NCBI GenBank assembly: GCA_947034895.1 | Contig: OX344763.1 | Coordinates: forward strand, 61,399,093 to 61,463,092 | Direction: 5' to 3' | Length of the DNA stretch: 64,000 nucleotides | Source of the DNA: Rhytidiadelphus loreus | Lineage: Eukaryota; Streptophyta; Bryopsida; Hypnales; Hylocomiaceae | Part shown: positions 52,082-62,809 of the stretch, piece by piece | How the letters are laid out: each line of letters opens with the position of its first letter | How positions within the stretch are numbered: position 1 is the first letter of the stretch | Made by a program: the position numbers and the translations under genes | Notes under the pieces: model-generated | Seen by the model: the letters and a program-made list of their open reading frames with translations, nothing else | Database searches by the model: none | What the model was told of the DNA's origin: nothing

Positions 52082-52961
52082 TAACATTGAATGCCTTGAA
52101 TGTGAAACTAGAAATTGATGTACGAACCTTGTGCTGTACTTTCATGTCCAAGAAAATTGGATCTCATGAAATTCACGTAAAGAAAAATGTGTAAACATGT
52201 CGAAAAGGTTGCAATTCCTCTTGAATCCAAATATCCAGAAAAATATTCATTTGGTGGTAACATTGAATGCCTTGAATGTTAAACTAAAAATTGATGCTCG
52301 AACCTTGTGCTGTACTTTCATGTCCAAAAAAATTGGACTTCATGAAATTCACCTAAACAATAATGTGCAAGCATGTGGTAAAAGTTGCAATTCTTCTTCA
52401 ATCCAATTATCCAAAAAAATATTCATTTGGTGGTAACATTGAATGCCTTGAATGTTAAACTAGAAATTGATGCTCGAACCTTGTGCTGTACTTTCATGTC
52501 CAAGAAAGTTGGACCTCATGAAATTCACCTAAAGAATAATGTGTAAACATGTGGTGCAAGTTGTAATTCTTCTTCAATCCAATTATCCACAAAAATAATC
52601 ATTTGGTGGTAACATTGAATGCCTTGAATGTTAAACTAGAAATTGATGCACGAACCTTGTGCTGTACTTTCATGTCCAAGAAAATTGGACCTCATGAAAT
52701 TCACCTAAAGAATAATGTCCAAGCATATGGTGCAAGTTGCAATTCTTCTTCAATCCAATTATCCACAAAAATATTCATTTGGTGGTAACATTGAATGCCT
52801 TGAATGTTAAACTAGAAATTGTTGCTCGAACCTTGTGCTGTACTTTCATGTCCAAGAAAATTGGACCTCATGAAATTCACCTAAAGAATAATGTGCAAGC
52901 ATGTGGTGCAAGTTGCAATTCTTCTTGAATCCAATTATCCGAGAACATATTCATTCGGTGG
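52082..52961 (+). repeat. Isolated patch of block-3 type monomers
   Basis: The five units are M; aaactaaaa/ggacttc/aaacaataat/gtggtaaaag; t variant; ccaagcatatgg; gttgctcg. This is the order seen at 29554-30609 and 32546-33601, except that one unit (29906-30081 in the first) is missing. It is the only t unit outside block 3, about 15.7 kb from the nearest other one, and it marks the switch from block 5 to block 6. Confidence 0.75.
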
Positions 52962-53313
52962 TAACATTGAATGCCTTGAATGTTAAACTAGAAATTGATG
53001 CACGAACCTTGTGCTGTACTTTCATGTCCAAGAAAATTGGACCTCATGAAATTCACCTAAAGAATAATGTCCAAGCATATGGTGCAAGTTGCAATTCTTC
53101 TTCAATCCAATTATCCACAAAAATATTCATTTGGTGGTAACATTGAATGCCTTGAATGTTAAACTAGAAATTGATGCTCGAACCTTGTGCTGTACTTTCA
53201 TGTCCAAGAAAATTGGACCTCATGAAATTCACCTAAAGAATAATGTCCAAGCATATGGTGCAAGTTGCAATTCTTCTTCAATCCAATTATCCACGAAAAT
53301 ATTCATTTGGTGG

Positions 53314-53488
53314 TAACATTGAATGCCTTGAATGTTAAACTAGAAATTGATGCTCGAACCTTGTGCTGTACTTTCATGTCCAAGAAAATTGGACCTCATG
53401 AATTCACCTAAAGAATAATGTCCAAGCATGTGGTGCATGTTGCAATTCTTCTTCAATCCAATTACCTGAAAAAATATTCATTTGGTGG
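53314..53488 (+). repeat. 175-bp monomer, deletion creating GAATTC
   Basis: The usual catgaaattcacc reads catgaattcacc, a loss of one A that makes an EcoRI site at 53400-53405. The unit also carries gtggtgcatgttgc and an attacctgaaaaa tail. The same deletion and the same gtggtgcatg variant are found at 61055-61229. Confidence 0.85.
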
Positions 53489-54896
53489 TAACATTGAATG
53501 CCTTGAATGTTAAACTAGAAATTGATGCACGAACCTTGTGCTGTACTTTCATGTCCAAGAAAATTGGACCTCATGAAATTCACCTAAAGATAAATGTGCA
53601 AGCATGTGGTGCAAGTTGCAATTCTTCTTCAATCCAATTATCCACAAAAATATTCATTTGGTGGTAACATTGAATGCCTTGAATGTTAAACTAGAAATTG
53701 TTGCTCGAACCTTGTGCTGTACTTTCATGTCCAAGAAAATTGGACCTCATGAAATTCACCTAAAGAATAATGTGCAAGCATGTGGTGCAAGTTGCAATTC
53801 TTCTTCAATCCAATTATCCAAGAACATATTCATTTGGTGGTAACATTGAATGCCTTGAATGTTAAACTAGAAATTGATGCACGAACCTTGTGCTGTACTT
53901 TCATGTCCAAGAAAATTGGACCTCATGATATTCACCTAAAGAATAATGTGCAAGCATGTGGTGCAAGTTGCAATTCTTCTTCAATCCAATTATCCAAGAA
54001 CATATTCATTTGGTGGTAACATTGAATGCCTTGAATGTTAAACTAGAAATTGATGCACGAACCTTGTGCTGTACTTTCATGTCCAGGAAAATTGGACCTC
54101 ATGATATTCACCTAAAGAATAATGTGCAAGCATGTGGTGCAAGTTGCAATTCTTCTTCAATCCAATTATCCAAGAACATATTCATTTGGTGGTAACATTG
54201 AATGCCTTGAATGTTAAACTAGAAATTGATGCTCGAACCTTGTGCTGTACTTTCATGTCCAAGAAAATTGGACCTCATGAAATTCACCTAAAGAATAATG
54301 TCCAAGCATATGGTGCAAGTTGCAATTCTTCTTCAATCCAATTATCCACAAAAATATTCATTTGGTGGTAACATTGAATGCCTTGAATGTTAAACTAGAA
54401 ATTGATGCTCGAACCTTGTGCTGTACTTTCATGTCCAAGAAAATTGGACGTCATGAAATTCACCTAAAGAATAATGTGCAAGCATGTGGTGCAAGTTGCA
54501 ATTCTTCTTCAATCCAATTATCCAAGAACATATTCATTTGGTGGTAACATTGAATGCCTTGAATGTTAAACTAGAAATTGATGCACGAACCTTGTGCTGT
54601 ACTTTCATGTCCAAGAAAATTGGACCTCATGATATTCACCTAAAGAATAATGTGCAAGCATGTGGTGCAAGTTGCAATTCTTCTTCAATCCAATTATCCA
54701 AGAACATATTCATTTGGTGGTAACATTGAATGCCTTGAATGTTAAACTAGAAATTGATGCTCGAACCTTGTGCTGTACTTTCATGTCCAGGAAAATTGCA
54801 CCTCATGATATTCACCTAAAGAATAATGTGCAAGCATGTGGTGCAAGTTGCAATTCTTCTTCAATCCAATTATCCAAGAACATATTCATTTGGTGG
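53489..54896 (+). repeat. 8-monomer higher-order repeat, copy 1 (1408 bp)
   Basis: Unit order: aaagataaat; gttgctcg; gatattc; tccaggaaaattgg with gatattc; ccaagcatatgg; ggacgtc; gatattc; tccaggaaaattgcacc with gatattc. Copy 2 at 54897-56304 repeats all eight in the same order, and I found no difference at any diagnostic site. This is the youngest large duplication in the window. Confidence 0.9.
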
Positions 54897-56304
54897 TAAC
54901 ATTGAATGCCTTGAATGTTAAACTAGAAATTGATGCACGAACCTTGTGCTGTACTTTCATGTCCAAGAAAATTGGACCTCATGAAATTCACCTAAAGATA
55001 AATGTGCAAGCATGTGGTGCAAGTTGCAATTCTTCTTCAATCCAATTATCCACAAAAATATTCATTTGGTGGTAACATTGAATGCCTTGAATGTTAAACT
55101 AGAAATTGTTGCTCGAACCTTGTGCTGTACTTTCATGTCCAAGAAAATTGGACCTCATGAAATTCACCTAAAGAATAATGTGCAAGCATGTGGTGCAAGT
55201 TGCAATTCTTCTTCAATCCAATTATCCAAGAACATATTCATTTGGTGGTAACATTGAATGCCTTGAATGTTAAACTAGAAATTGATGCACGAACCTTGTG
55301 CTGTACTTTCATGTCCAAGAAAATTGGACCTCATGATATTCACCTAAAGAATAATGTGCAAGCATGTGGTGCAAGTTGCAATTCTTCTTCAATCCAATTA
55401 TCCAAGAACATATTCATTTGGTGGTAACATTGAATGCCTTGAATGTTAAACTAGAAATTGATGCACGAACCTTGTGCTGTACTTTCATGTCCAGGAAAAT
55501 TGGACCTCATGATATTCACCTAAAGAATAATGTGCAAGCATGTGGTGCAAGTTGCAATTCTTCTTCAATCCAATTATCCAAGAACATATTCATTTGGTGG
55601 TAACATTGAATGCCTTGAATGTTAAACTAGAAATTGATGCTCGAACCTTGTGCTGTACTTTCATGTCCAAGAAAATTGGACCTCATGAAATTCACCTAAA
55701 GAATAATGTCCAAGCATATGGTGCAAGTTGCAATTCTTCTTCAATCCAATTATCCACAAAAATATTCATTTGGTGGTAACATTGAATGCCTTGAATGTTA
55801 AACTAGAAATTGATGCTCGAACCTTGTGCTGTACTTTCATGTCCAAGAAAATTGGACGTCATGAAATTCACCTAAAGAATAATGTGCAAGCATGTGGTGC
55901 AAGTTGCAATTCTTCTTCAATCCAATTATCCAAGAACATATTCATTTGGTGGTAACATTGAATGCCTTGAATGTTAAACTAGAAATTGATGCACGAACCT
56001 TGTGCTGTACTTTCATGTCCAAGAAAATTGGACCTCATGATATTCACCTAAAGAATAATGTGCAAGCATGTGGTGCAAGTTGCAATTCTTCTTCAATCCA
56101 ATTATCCAAGAACATATTCATTTGGTGGTAACATTGAATGCCTTGAATGTTAAACTAGAAATTGATGCTCGAACCTTGTGCTGTACTTTCATGTCCAGGA
56201 AAATTGCACCTCATGATATTCACCTAAAGAATAATGTGCAAGCATGTGGTGCAAGTTGCAATTCTTCTTCAATCCAATTATCCAAGAACATATTCATTTG
56301 GTGG
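54897..56304 (+). repeat. 8-monomer higher-order repeat, copy 2 (1408 bp)
   Basis: Directly adjacent to copy 1 with period 1408 bp. After it, a short unit of gatattc, gatattc and tccaggaaaattgcacc (56305-56832) repeats the end of the block at a 528-bp spacing, so at least one further exchange followed. Confidence 0.9.
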
Positions 56305-57008
56305 TAACATTGAATGCCTTGAATGTTAAACTAGAAATTGATGCACGAACCTTGTGCTGTACTTTCATGTCCAAGAAAATTGGACCTCATGATATTCACC
56401 TAAAGAATAATGTGCAAGCATGTGGTGCAAGTTGCAATTCTTCTTCAATCCAATTATCCAAGAACATATTCATTTGGTGGTAACATTGAATGCCTTGAAT
56501 GTTAAACTAGAAATTGATGCACGAACCTTGTGCTGTACTTTCATGTCCAAGAAAATTGGACCTCATGATATTCACCTAAAGAATAATGTGCAAGCATGTG
56601 GTGCAAGTTGCAATTCTTCTTCAATCCAATTATCCAAGAACATATTCATTTGGTGGTAACATTGAATGCCTTGAATGTTAAACTAGAAATTGATGCTCGA
56701 ACCTTGTGCTGTACTTTCATGTCCAGGAAAATTGCACCTCATGATATTCACCTAAAGAATAATGTGCAAGCATGTGGTGCAAGTTGCAATTCTTCTTCAA
56801 TCCAATTATCCAAGAACATATTCATTTGGTGGTAACATTGAATGCCTTGAATGTTAAACTAGAAATTGATGCACGAACCTTGTGCTGTACTTTCATGTCC
56901 AAGAAAATTGGACCTCATGATATTCACCTAAAGAATAATGTGCAAGCATGTGGTGCAAGTTGCAATTCTTCTTCAATCCAATTATCCAAGAACATATTCA
57001 TTTGGTGG

Positions 57009-57183
57009 TAACATTGAATGCCTTGAAGTTAAACTAGAAATTGATGCTCGAACCATGTGCTGTACTTTCATGTCCAATAAAATTGGACCTCATGATATTC
57101 ACCTAAAGAAAAATGTGCAAGCATGTGGTGCAAGTTGCAATTCTTCTTCAATCCAATTATCCAAGAACATATTCATTTGGTGG
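57009..57183 (+). repeat. 175-bp monomer with ccttgaagtt deletion
   Basis: The usual ccttgaatgtt reads ccttgaagtt, one base short. It also has accatgtg and tccaataaaatt, both shared with the unit at 8962-9137, which has a substitution in the same gaatgtt motif. Confidence 0.8.
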
Positions 57184-57535
57184 TAACATTGAATGCCTTG
57201 AATGTTAAACTAGAAATTGATGCACGAACCTTGTGCTGTACTTTCATGTCCAAGAAAATTGGACCTCATGAAATTCACCTAAAGAATAATGTGCAAGCAT
57301 GTGGTGCAAGTTGCAATTCTTCTTCAATCCAATTATCCAAGAACATATTCATTTGGTGGTAACATTGAATGCCTTGAATGTTAAACTAGAAATTGATGCT
57401 CGAACCTTGTGCTGTACTTTCATGTCCAAGAAAATTGGACCTCATGAAATTCACCTAAAGAAAAATGTGCAAGCATGTGGTGCAAGTTGCAATTCTTCTT
57501 GAATCCAAATATCCAAGAAAATATTCATTTGGTGG

Positions 57536-57710
57536 TAACATTGAATGCCTTGAATGTGAAACTAGAAATTGATGCCCGAACCTTGTGCTGTACTTTCATG
57601 TCCAAGAAAATTGGACCTCATGAAATTCACCTAAAGAATAATGTCCAAGCATATGGTGCAAGTTGCAATTCTTCTTGATCCAATTATCCAAGAAAATATT
57701 CATTTGGTGG
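57536..57710 (+). repeat. 175-bp monomer with cttcttgatcc deletion
   Basis: The usual cttcttgaatcc reads cttcttgatcc near 57676, one A short. Otherwise it is a gatgcccg/ccaagcatatgg unit similar to the ones at 58591, 59471 and 60175, which keep the A, so the loss is private and recent. Confidence 0.8.
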
Positions 57711-58590
57711 TAACATTGAATGCCTTGAATGTTAAACTAGAAATTGATGCACGAACCTTGTGCTGTACTTTCATGTCCAAGAAAATTGGACCTCATGAAA
57801 TTCACCTAAAGAATAATGTGCAAGCATGTGGTGCAAGTTGCAATTCTTCTTCAATCCAATTATCCAAGAACATATTCATTTGGTGGTAACATTGAATGCC
57901 TTGAATGTCAAACTAGAAATTGATGCACGAACCTTGTGCTGTACTTTCATGTCCAAGAAAATTGGACCTCATGAAATTCACCTAAAGAATAATGTGCAAG
58001 CATGTGGTGCAAGTTGCAATTCTTCTTGAATCCAAATATCCAAGAAAATATTCATTTGGTGGTAACATTGAATGCCTTGAATGTTAAACTAGAAATTGAT
58101 GCTCGAACCTTGTGCTGTACTTTCATGTCCAAGAAAATTGGACGTCATGAAATTCACCTAAAGAATAATGTGCAAGCATGTGGTGCAAGTTGCAATTCTT
58201 CTTCAATCCAATTATCCAAGAACATATTCATTTGGTGGTAACATTGAATGCCTTGAATGTTAAACTAGAAATTGATGCACGAACCTTGTGCTGTACTTTC
58301 ATGTCCAGGAAAATTGCACCTCATGATATTCACCTAAAGAAAAATGTGCAAGCATGTGGTGCAAGTTGCAATTCTTCTTCAATCCAATTATCCACAAAAA
58401 TATTCATTTGGTGGTAACATTGAATGCCTTGAATGTTAAACTAGAAATTGATGCTCGAACCTTGTGCTGTACTTTCATGTCCAAGAAAATTGGACCTCAT
58501 GAAATTCACCTAAAGAATAATGTGCAAGCATGTGGTGCAAGTTGCAATTCATCTTGAATCCAAATATCCAAGAAAATATTCATTTGGTGG

Positions 58591-60174
58591 TAACATTGAA
58601 TGCCTTGAATGTGAAACTAGAAATTGATGCCCGAACCTTGTGCTGTACTTTCATGTCCAAGAAAATTGGACCTCATGAAATTCACCTAAAGAATAATGTG
58701 CAAGCATATGGTGCAAGTTGCAATTCTTCTTGAATCCAATTATCCAAGAAAATATTCATTTGGTGGTAACATTGAATGCCTTGAATGTTAAACTAAAAAT
58801 TGATGCACGAACCTTGTGCTGTACTTTCATGTCCAAGAAAATTGGACCTCATGAAATTCACCTAAAGAATAATGTGCAAGCATGTGGTGCAAGTTGCAAT
58901 TCTTCTTCAATCCAATTATCCACAAAAATATTCATTTGGTGGTAACATTGAATGCCTTGAATGTTAAACTAGAAATTGATGCATGAACCTTGTGCTGTAC
59001 TTTCATGTCCAAGAAAATTGGACCTCATGAAATTCACCTAAAGAAAAATGTGCAAGCATGTGGTGCAAGTTGCAATTCTTCTTGAATCCAAATATCCAAG
59101 AAAATATTCATTTGGTGGTAACATTGAATGCCTAGAATGTGAAACTAGAAATTGATGTACGAACCTTGTGCTGTACTTTCATGTCCAAGAAAATTGGACC
59201 TCATGAAATTCACCTAAAGAAAAATGTGCAAGCATGTGGTGCAAGTTGCAATTCTTCTTCAATCCAATTATCCATAAAAATATTCATTTGGTGGTAACAT
59301 TGAATGCCTTGAATGTTAAACTAGAAATTGATGCACGAACCTTGTGCTGTACTTTCATGTCCAAGAAAATTGGACCTCATGAAATTCACCTAAAGAATAA
59401 TGTGCAAGCATGTGGTGCAAGTTGCAATTCTTCTTCAATCCAATTATCCACAAAAATATTCATTTGGTGGTAACATTGAATGCCTTGAATGTGAAACTAG
59501 AAATTGATGCCCGAACCTTGTGCTGTACTTTCATGTCCAAGAAAATTGGACCTCATGAAATTCACCTAAAGAATAATGTGCAAGCATATGGTGCAAGTTG
59601 CAATTCTTCTTGAATCCAATTATCCAAGAAAATATTCATTTGGTGGTAACATTGAATGCCTTGAATGTTAAACTAGAAATTGATGCACGAACCTTGTGCT
59701 GTACTTTCATGTCCAAGAAAATTGGACCTCATGAAATTCACCTAAAGAATAATGTGCAAGCATGTGGTGCAAGTTGCAATTCTTCTTCAATCCAATTATC
59801 CACAAAAATATTCATTTGGTGGTAACATTGAATGCCTTGAATGTTAAACTAGAAATTGATGCATGAACCTTGTGCTGTACTTTCATGTCCAAGAAAATTG
59901 GACCTCATGAAATTCACCTAAAGAAAAATGTGCAAGCATGTGGTGCAAGTTGCAATTCTTCTTGAATCCAAATATCCAAGAAAATATTCATTTGGTGGTA
60001 ACATTGAATGCCTAGAATGTGAAACTAGAAATTGATGTACGAACCTTGTGCTGTACTTTCATGTCCAAGAAAATTGGACCTCATGAAATTCACCTAAAGA
60101 AAAATGTGCAAGCATGTGGTGCAAGTTGCAATTCTTCTTGAATCCAAATATCCAAGAAAATATTCATTTGGTGG
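58591..60174 (+). repeat. 5-monomer (880-bp) higher-order repeat
   Basis: Copy 1 is 58591-59470 and copy 2 runs 59471-60174 (four of five units). Shared order: tgaaac/gatgcccg/gcatatgg unit, ccacaaaaat unit, gatgcatg/aaaaatg unit with ttgaatccaaat tail, and a unit beginning with the rare cctagaatgtg (59131 and 60011). The fourth units differ in their tails. A third cctagaatgtg unit begins at 63518. Confidence 0.8.
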
Positions 60175-61054
60175 TAACATTGAATGCCTTGAATGTGAAA
60201 CTAGAAATTGATGCCCGAACCTTGTGCTGTACTTTCATGTCCAAGAAAATTGGACCTCATGAAATTCACCTAAAGAATAATGTCCAAGCATATGGTGCAA
60301 GTTGCAATTCTTCTTGAATCCAATTATCCAAGAAAGTATTCATTTGGTGGTAACATTGAATGCCTTGAATGTTAAACTAGAAATTGATGCACGAACCTTG
60401 TGCTGTACTTTCATGTCCAAGAAAATTGGACCTCATGATATTCACCTAAAGAATAATGTCCAAGCATATGGTGCAAGTTGCAATTCTTCTTGAATCCAAT
60501 TATCCAAGAAAATATTCATTTGGTGGTAACATTGAATGCCTTGAATGTTAAACTAGAAATTGATGCACGAACCTTGTGCTGTACTTTCATGTCCAAGAAA
60601 ATTGGACCTCATGAAATTCACCTAAAGAATAATGTGCAAGCATGTGGTGCAAGTTGCAATTCTTCTTCAATCCAATTATCTACAAAAATATTCATTTGGT
60701 GGTAACATTGAATGCCTTCAATGTTAAACTAGAAATTGATGCACGAACCTTGTGCTGTACTTTCATGTCCAAGAAAATTGGACCTCATGAAATTCACCTA
60801 AAGAATAATGTCCAAGCATATGGTGCAAGTTGCAATTCTTCTTCAATCCAATTATCCACAAAAATATTCATTTGGTGGTAACATTGAATGCCTTGAATGT
60901 TAAACTAGAAATTGATGCTCGAACCTTGTGCTGTACTTTCATGTCCAAGAAAATTGGACCTCATGAAATTCACCTAAAGAATAATGTCCAAGCATATGGT
61001 GCAAGTTGCAATTCTTCTTCAATCCAATTATCCACAAAAATATTCATTTGGTGG

Positions 61055-61229
61055 TAACATTGAATGCCTTGAATGTTAAACTAGAAATTGATGCTCGAAC
61101 CTTGTGCTGTACTTTCATGTCCAAGAAAATTGGACCTCATGAATTCACCTAAAGAATAATGTCCAAGCATGTGGTGCATGTTGCAATTCTTCTTCAATCC
61201 AATTACCCGAAAAAATATTCATTTGGTGG
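61055..61229 (+). repeat. 175-bp monomer, second copy of the GAATTC deletion
   Basis: Carries the same one-base loss (GAATTC at 61141-61146) and the same gtggtgcatgttgc variant as 53314-53488, 44 monomers upstream. The units on either side match too, for about 700 bp: two ccaagcatatgg units before, an aaagataaat unit after. The tails differ only as acccgaaaaa against acctgaaaaa. Confidence 0.85.
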
Positions 61230-61581
61230 TAACATTGAATGCCTTGAATGTTAAACTAGAAATTGATGCACGAACCTTGTGCTGTACTTTCATGTCCAAG
61301 AAAATTGGACCTCATGAAATTCACCTAAAGATAAATGTGCAAGCATGTGGTGCAAGTTGCAATTCTTCTTCAATCCAATTATCCACAAAAATATTCATTT
61401 GGTGGTAACATTGAATGCCTTGAATGTTAAACTAGAAATTGATGCTCGAACCTTGTGCTGTACTTTCATGTCCAAGAAAATTGGACGTCATGAAATTCAC
61501 CTAAAGAATAATGTGCAAGCATGTGGTGCAAGTTGCAATTCTTCTTCAATCCAATTATCCAAGAACATATTCATTTGGTGG

Positions 61582-62809
61582 TAACATTGAATGCCTTGAA
61601 TGTTAAACTAGAAATTGATGCACGAACCTTGTGCTGTACTTTCATGTCCAAGAAAATTGGACCTCATGATATTCACCTAAAGAATAATGTGCAAGCATGT
61701 GGTGCAAGTTGCAATTCTTCTTCAATCCAATTATCCAAGAACATATTCATTTGGTGGTAACATTGAATGCCTTGAATGTTAAACTAGAAATTGATGCACG
61801 AACCTTGTGCTGTACTTTCATGTCCAAGAAAATTGGACCTCATGATATTCACCTAAAGAATAATGTGCACGCATGTGGTGCAAGTTGCAATTCTTCTTCA
61901 ATCCAATTATCCAAGAACATATTCATTTGGTGGTAACATTGAATGCCTTGAATGTTAAACTAGAAATTGATGCACGAACCTTGTGCTGTACTTTCATGTC
62001 CAAGAAAATTGGACCTCATGATATTCACCTAAAGAATAATGTGCAAGCATGTGGTGCAAGTTGCAATTCTTCTTCAATCCAATTATCCAAGAACATATTC
62101 ATTTGGTGGTAACATTGAATGCCTTGAATGTTAAACTAGAAATTGATGCTCGAACCTTGTACTGTACTTTCATGTCCAAGAAAATTGGACGTCATGAAAT
62201 TCACCTAAAGAATAATGTGCAAGCATGTGGTGCAAGTTGCAATTCTTCTTGAATCCAATTATCCAAGAACATATTCATTTGGTGGTAACATTGAATGCCT
62301 TGAATGTGAAACTAGAAATTGATGCACGAACCTTGTGCTGTACTTTCATGTCCAAGAAAATTGGACCTCATGATATTCACCTAAAGAATAATGTGCAAGC
62401 ATGTGGTGCAAGTTGCAATTCTTCTTCAATCCAATTATCCAAGAACATATTCATTTGGTGGTAACATTGAATGCCTTGAATGTTAAACTAGAAATTGATG
62501 CACGAACCTTGTGCTGTACTTTCATGTCCAAGAAAATTGGACCTCATGATATTCACCTAAAGAATAATGTGCAAGCATGTGGTGCAAGTTGCAATTCTTC
62601 TTCAATCCAATTATCCAAGAACATATTCATTTGGTGGTAACATTGAATGCCTTGAATGTTAAACTAGAAATTGATGCACGAACCTTGTGCTGTACTTTCA
62701 TGTCCAAGAAAATTGGACCTCATGATATTCACCTAAAGAATAATGTGCAAGCATGTGGTGCAAGTTGCTATTCTTCTTCAATCCAATTATCCAAGAACAT
62801 ATTCATTTG
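61582..62809 (+). repeat. Homogenised run of near-identical monomers
   Basis: About seven successive units, most reading gatgcacg, ggacctc, gatattc, gtgcaagc and ccaagaacatattcatttgg. Only scattered single changes occur (gtgcacgc, ttgtactgtac, ttgctattc). One ggacgtc unit with a ttgaatcc tail interrupts the run near 62110-62285. It looks like repeated duplication of a single monomer. Confidence 0.75.

Larger units (their letters stand above)
44170..52433 (+). repeat. Block 5: M-dense region with ccaagcaaat tail
   Basis: About 47 units, of which about 15 are M class, against about 23 in the roughly 27 kb from 9.1 to 36 kb. All ten units with the tail ccaagcaaat (44.67, 46.43, 47.31, 47.66, 48.01, 49.24, 50.48, 50.83, 51.18 and 52.06 kb) lie here. 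The gatgcccg variant is common, and is also found in block 6. Periods of 2, 7, 10 and 18 monomers overlap. Confidence 0.8.
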
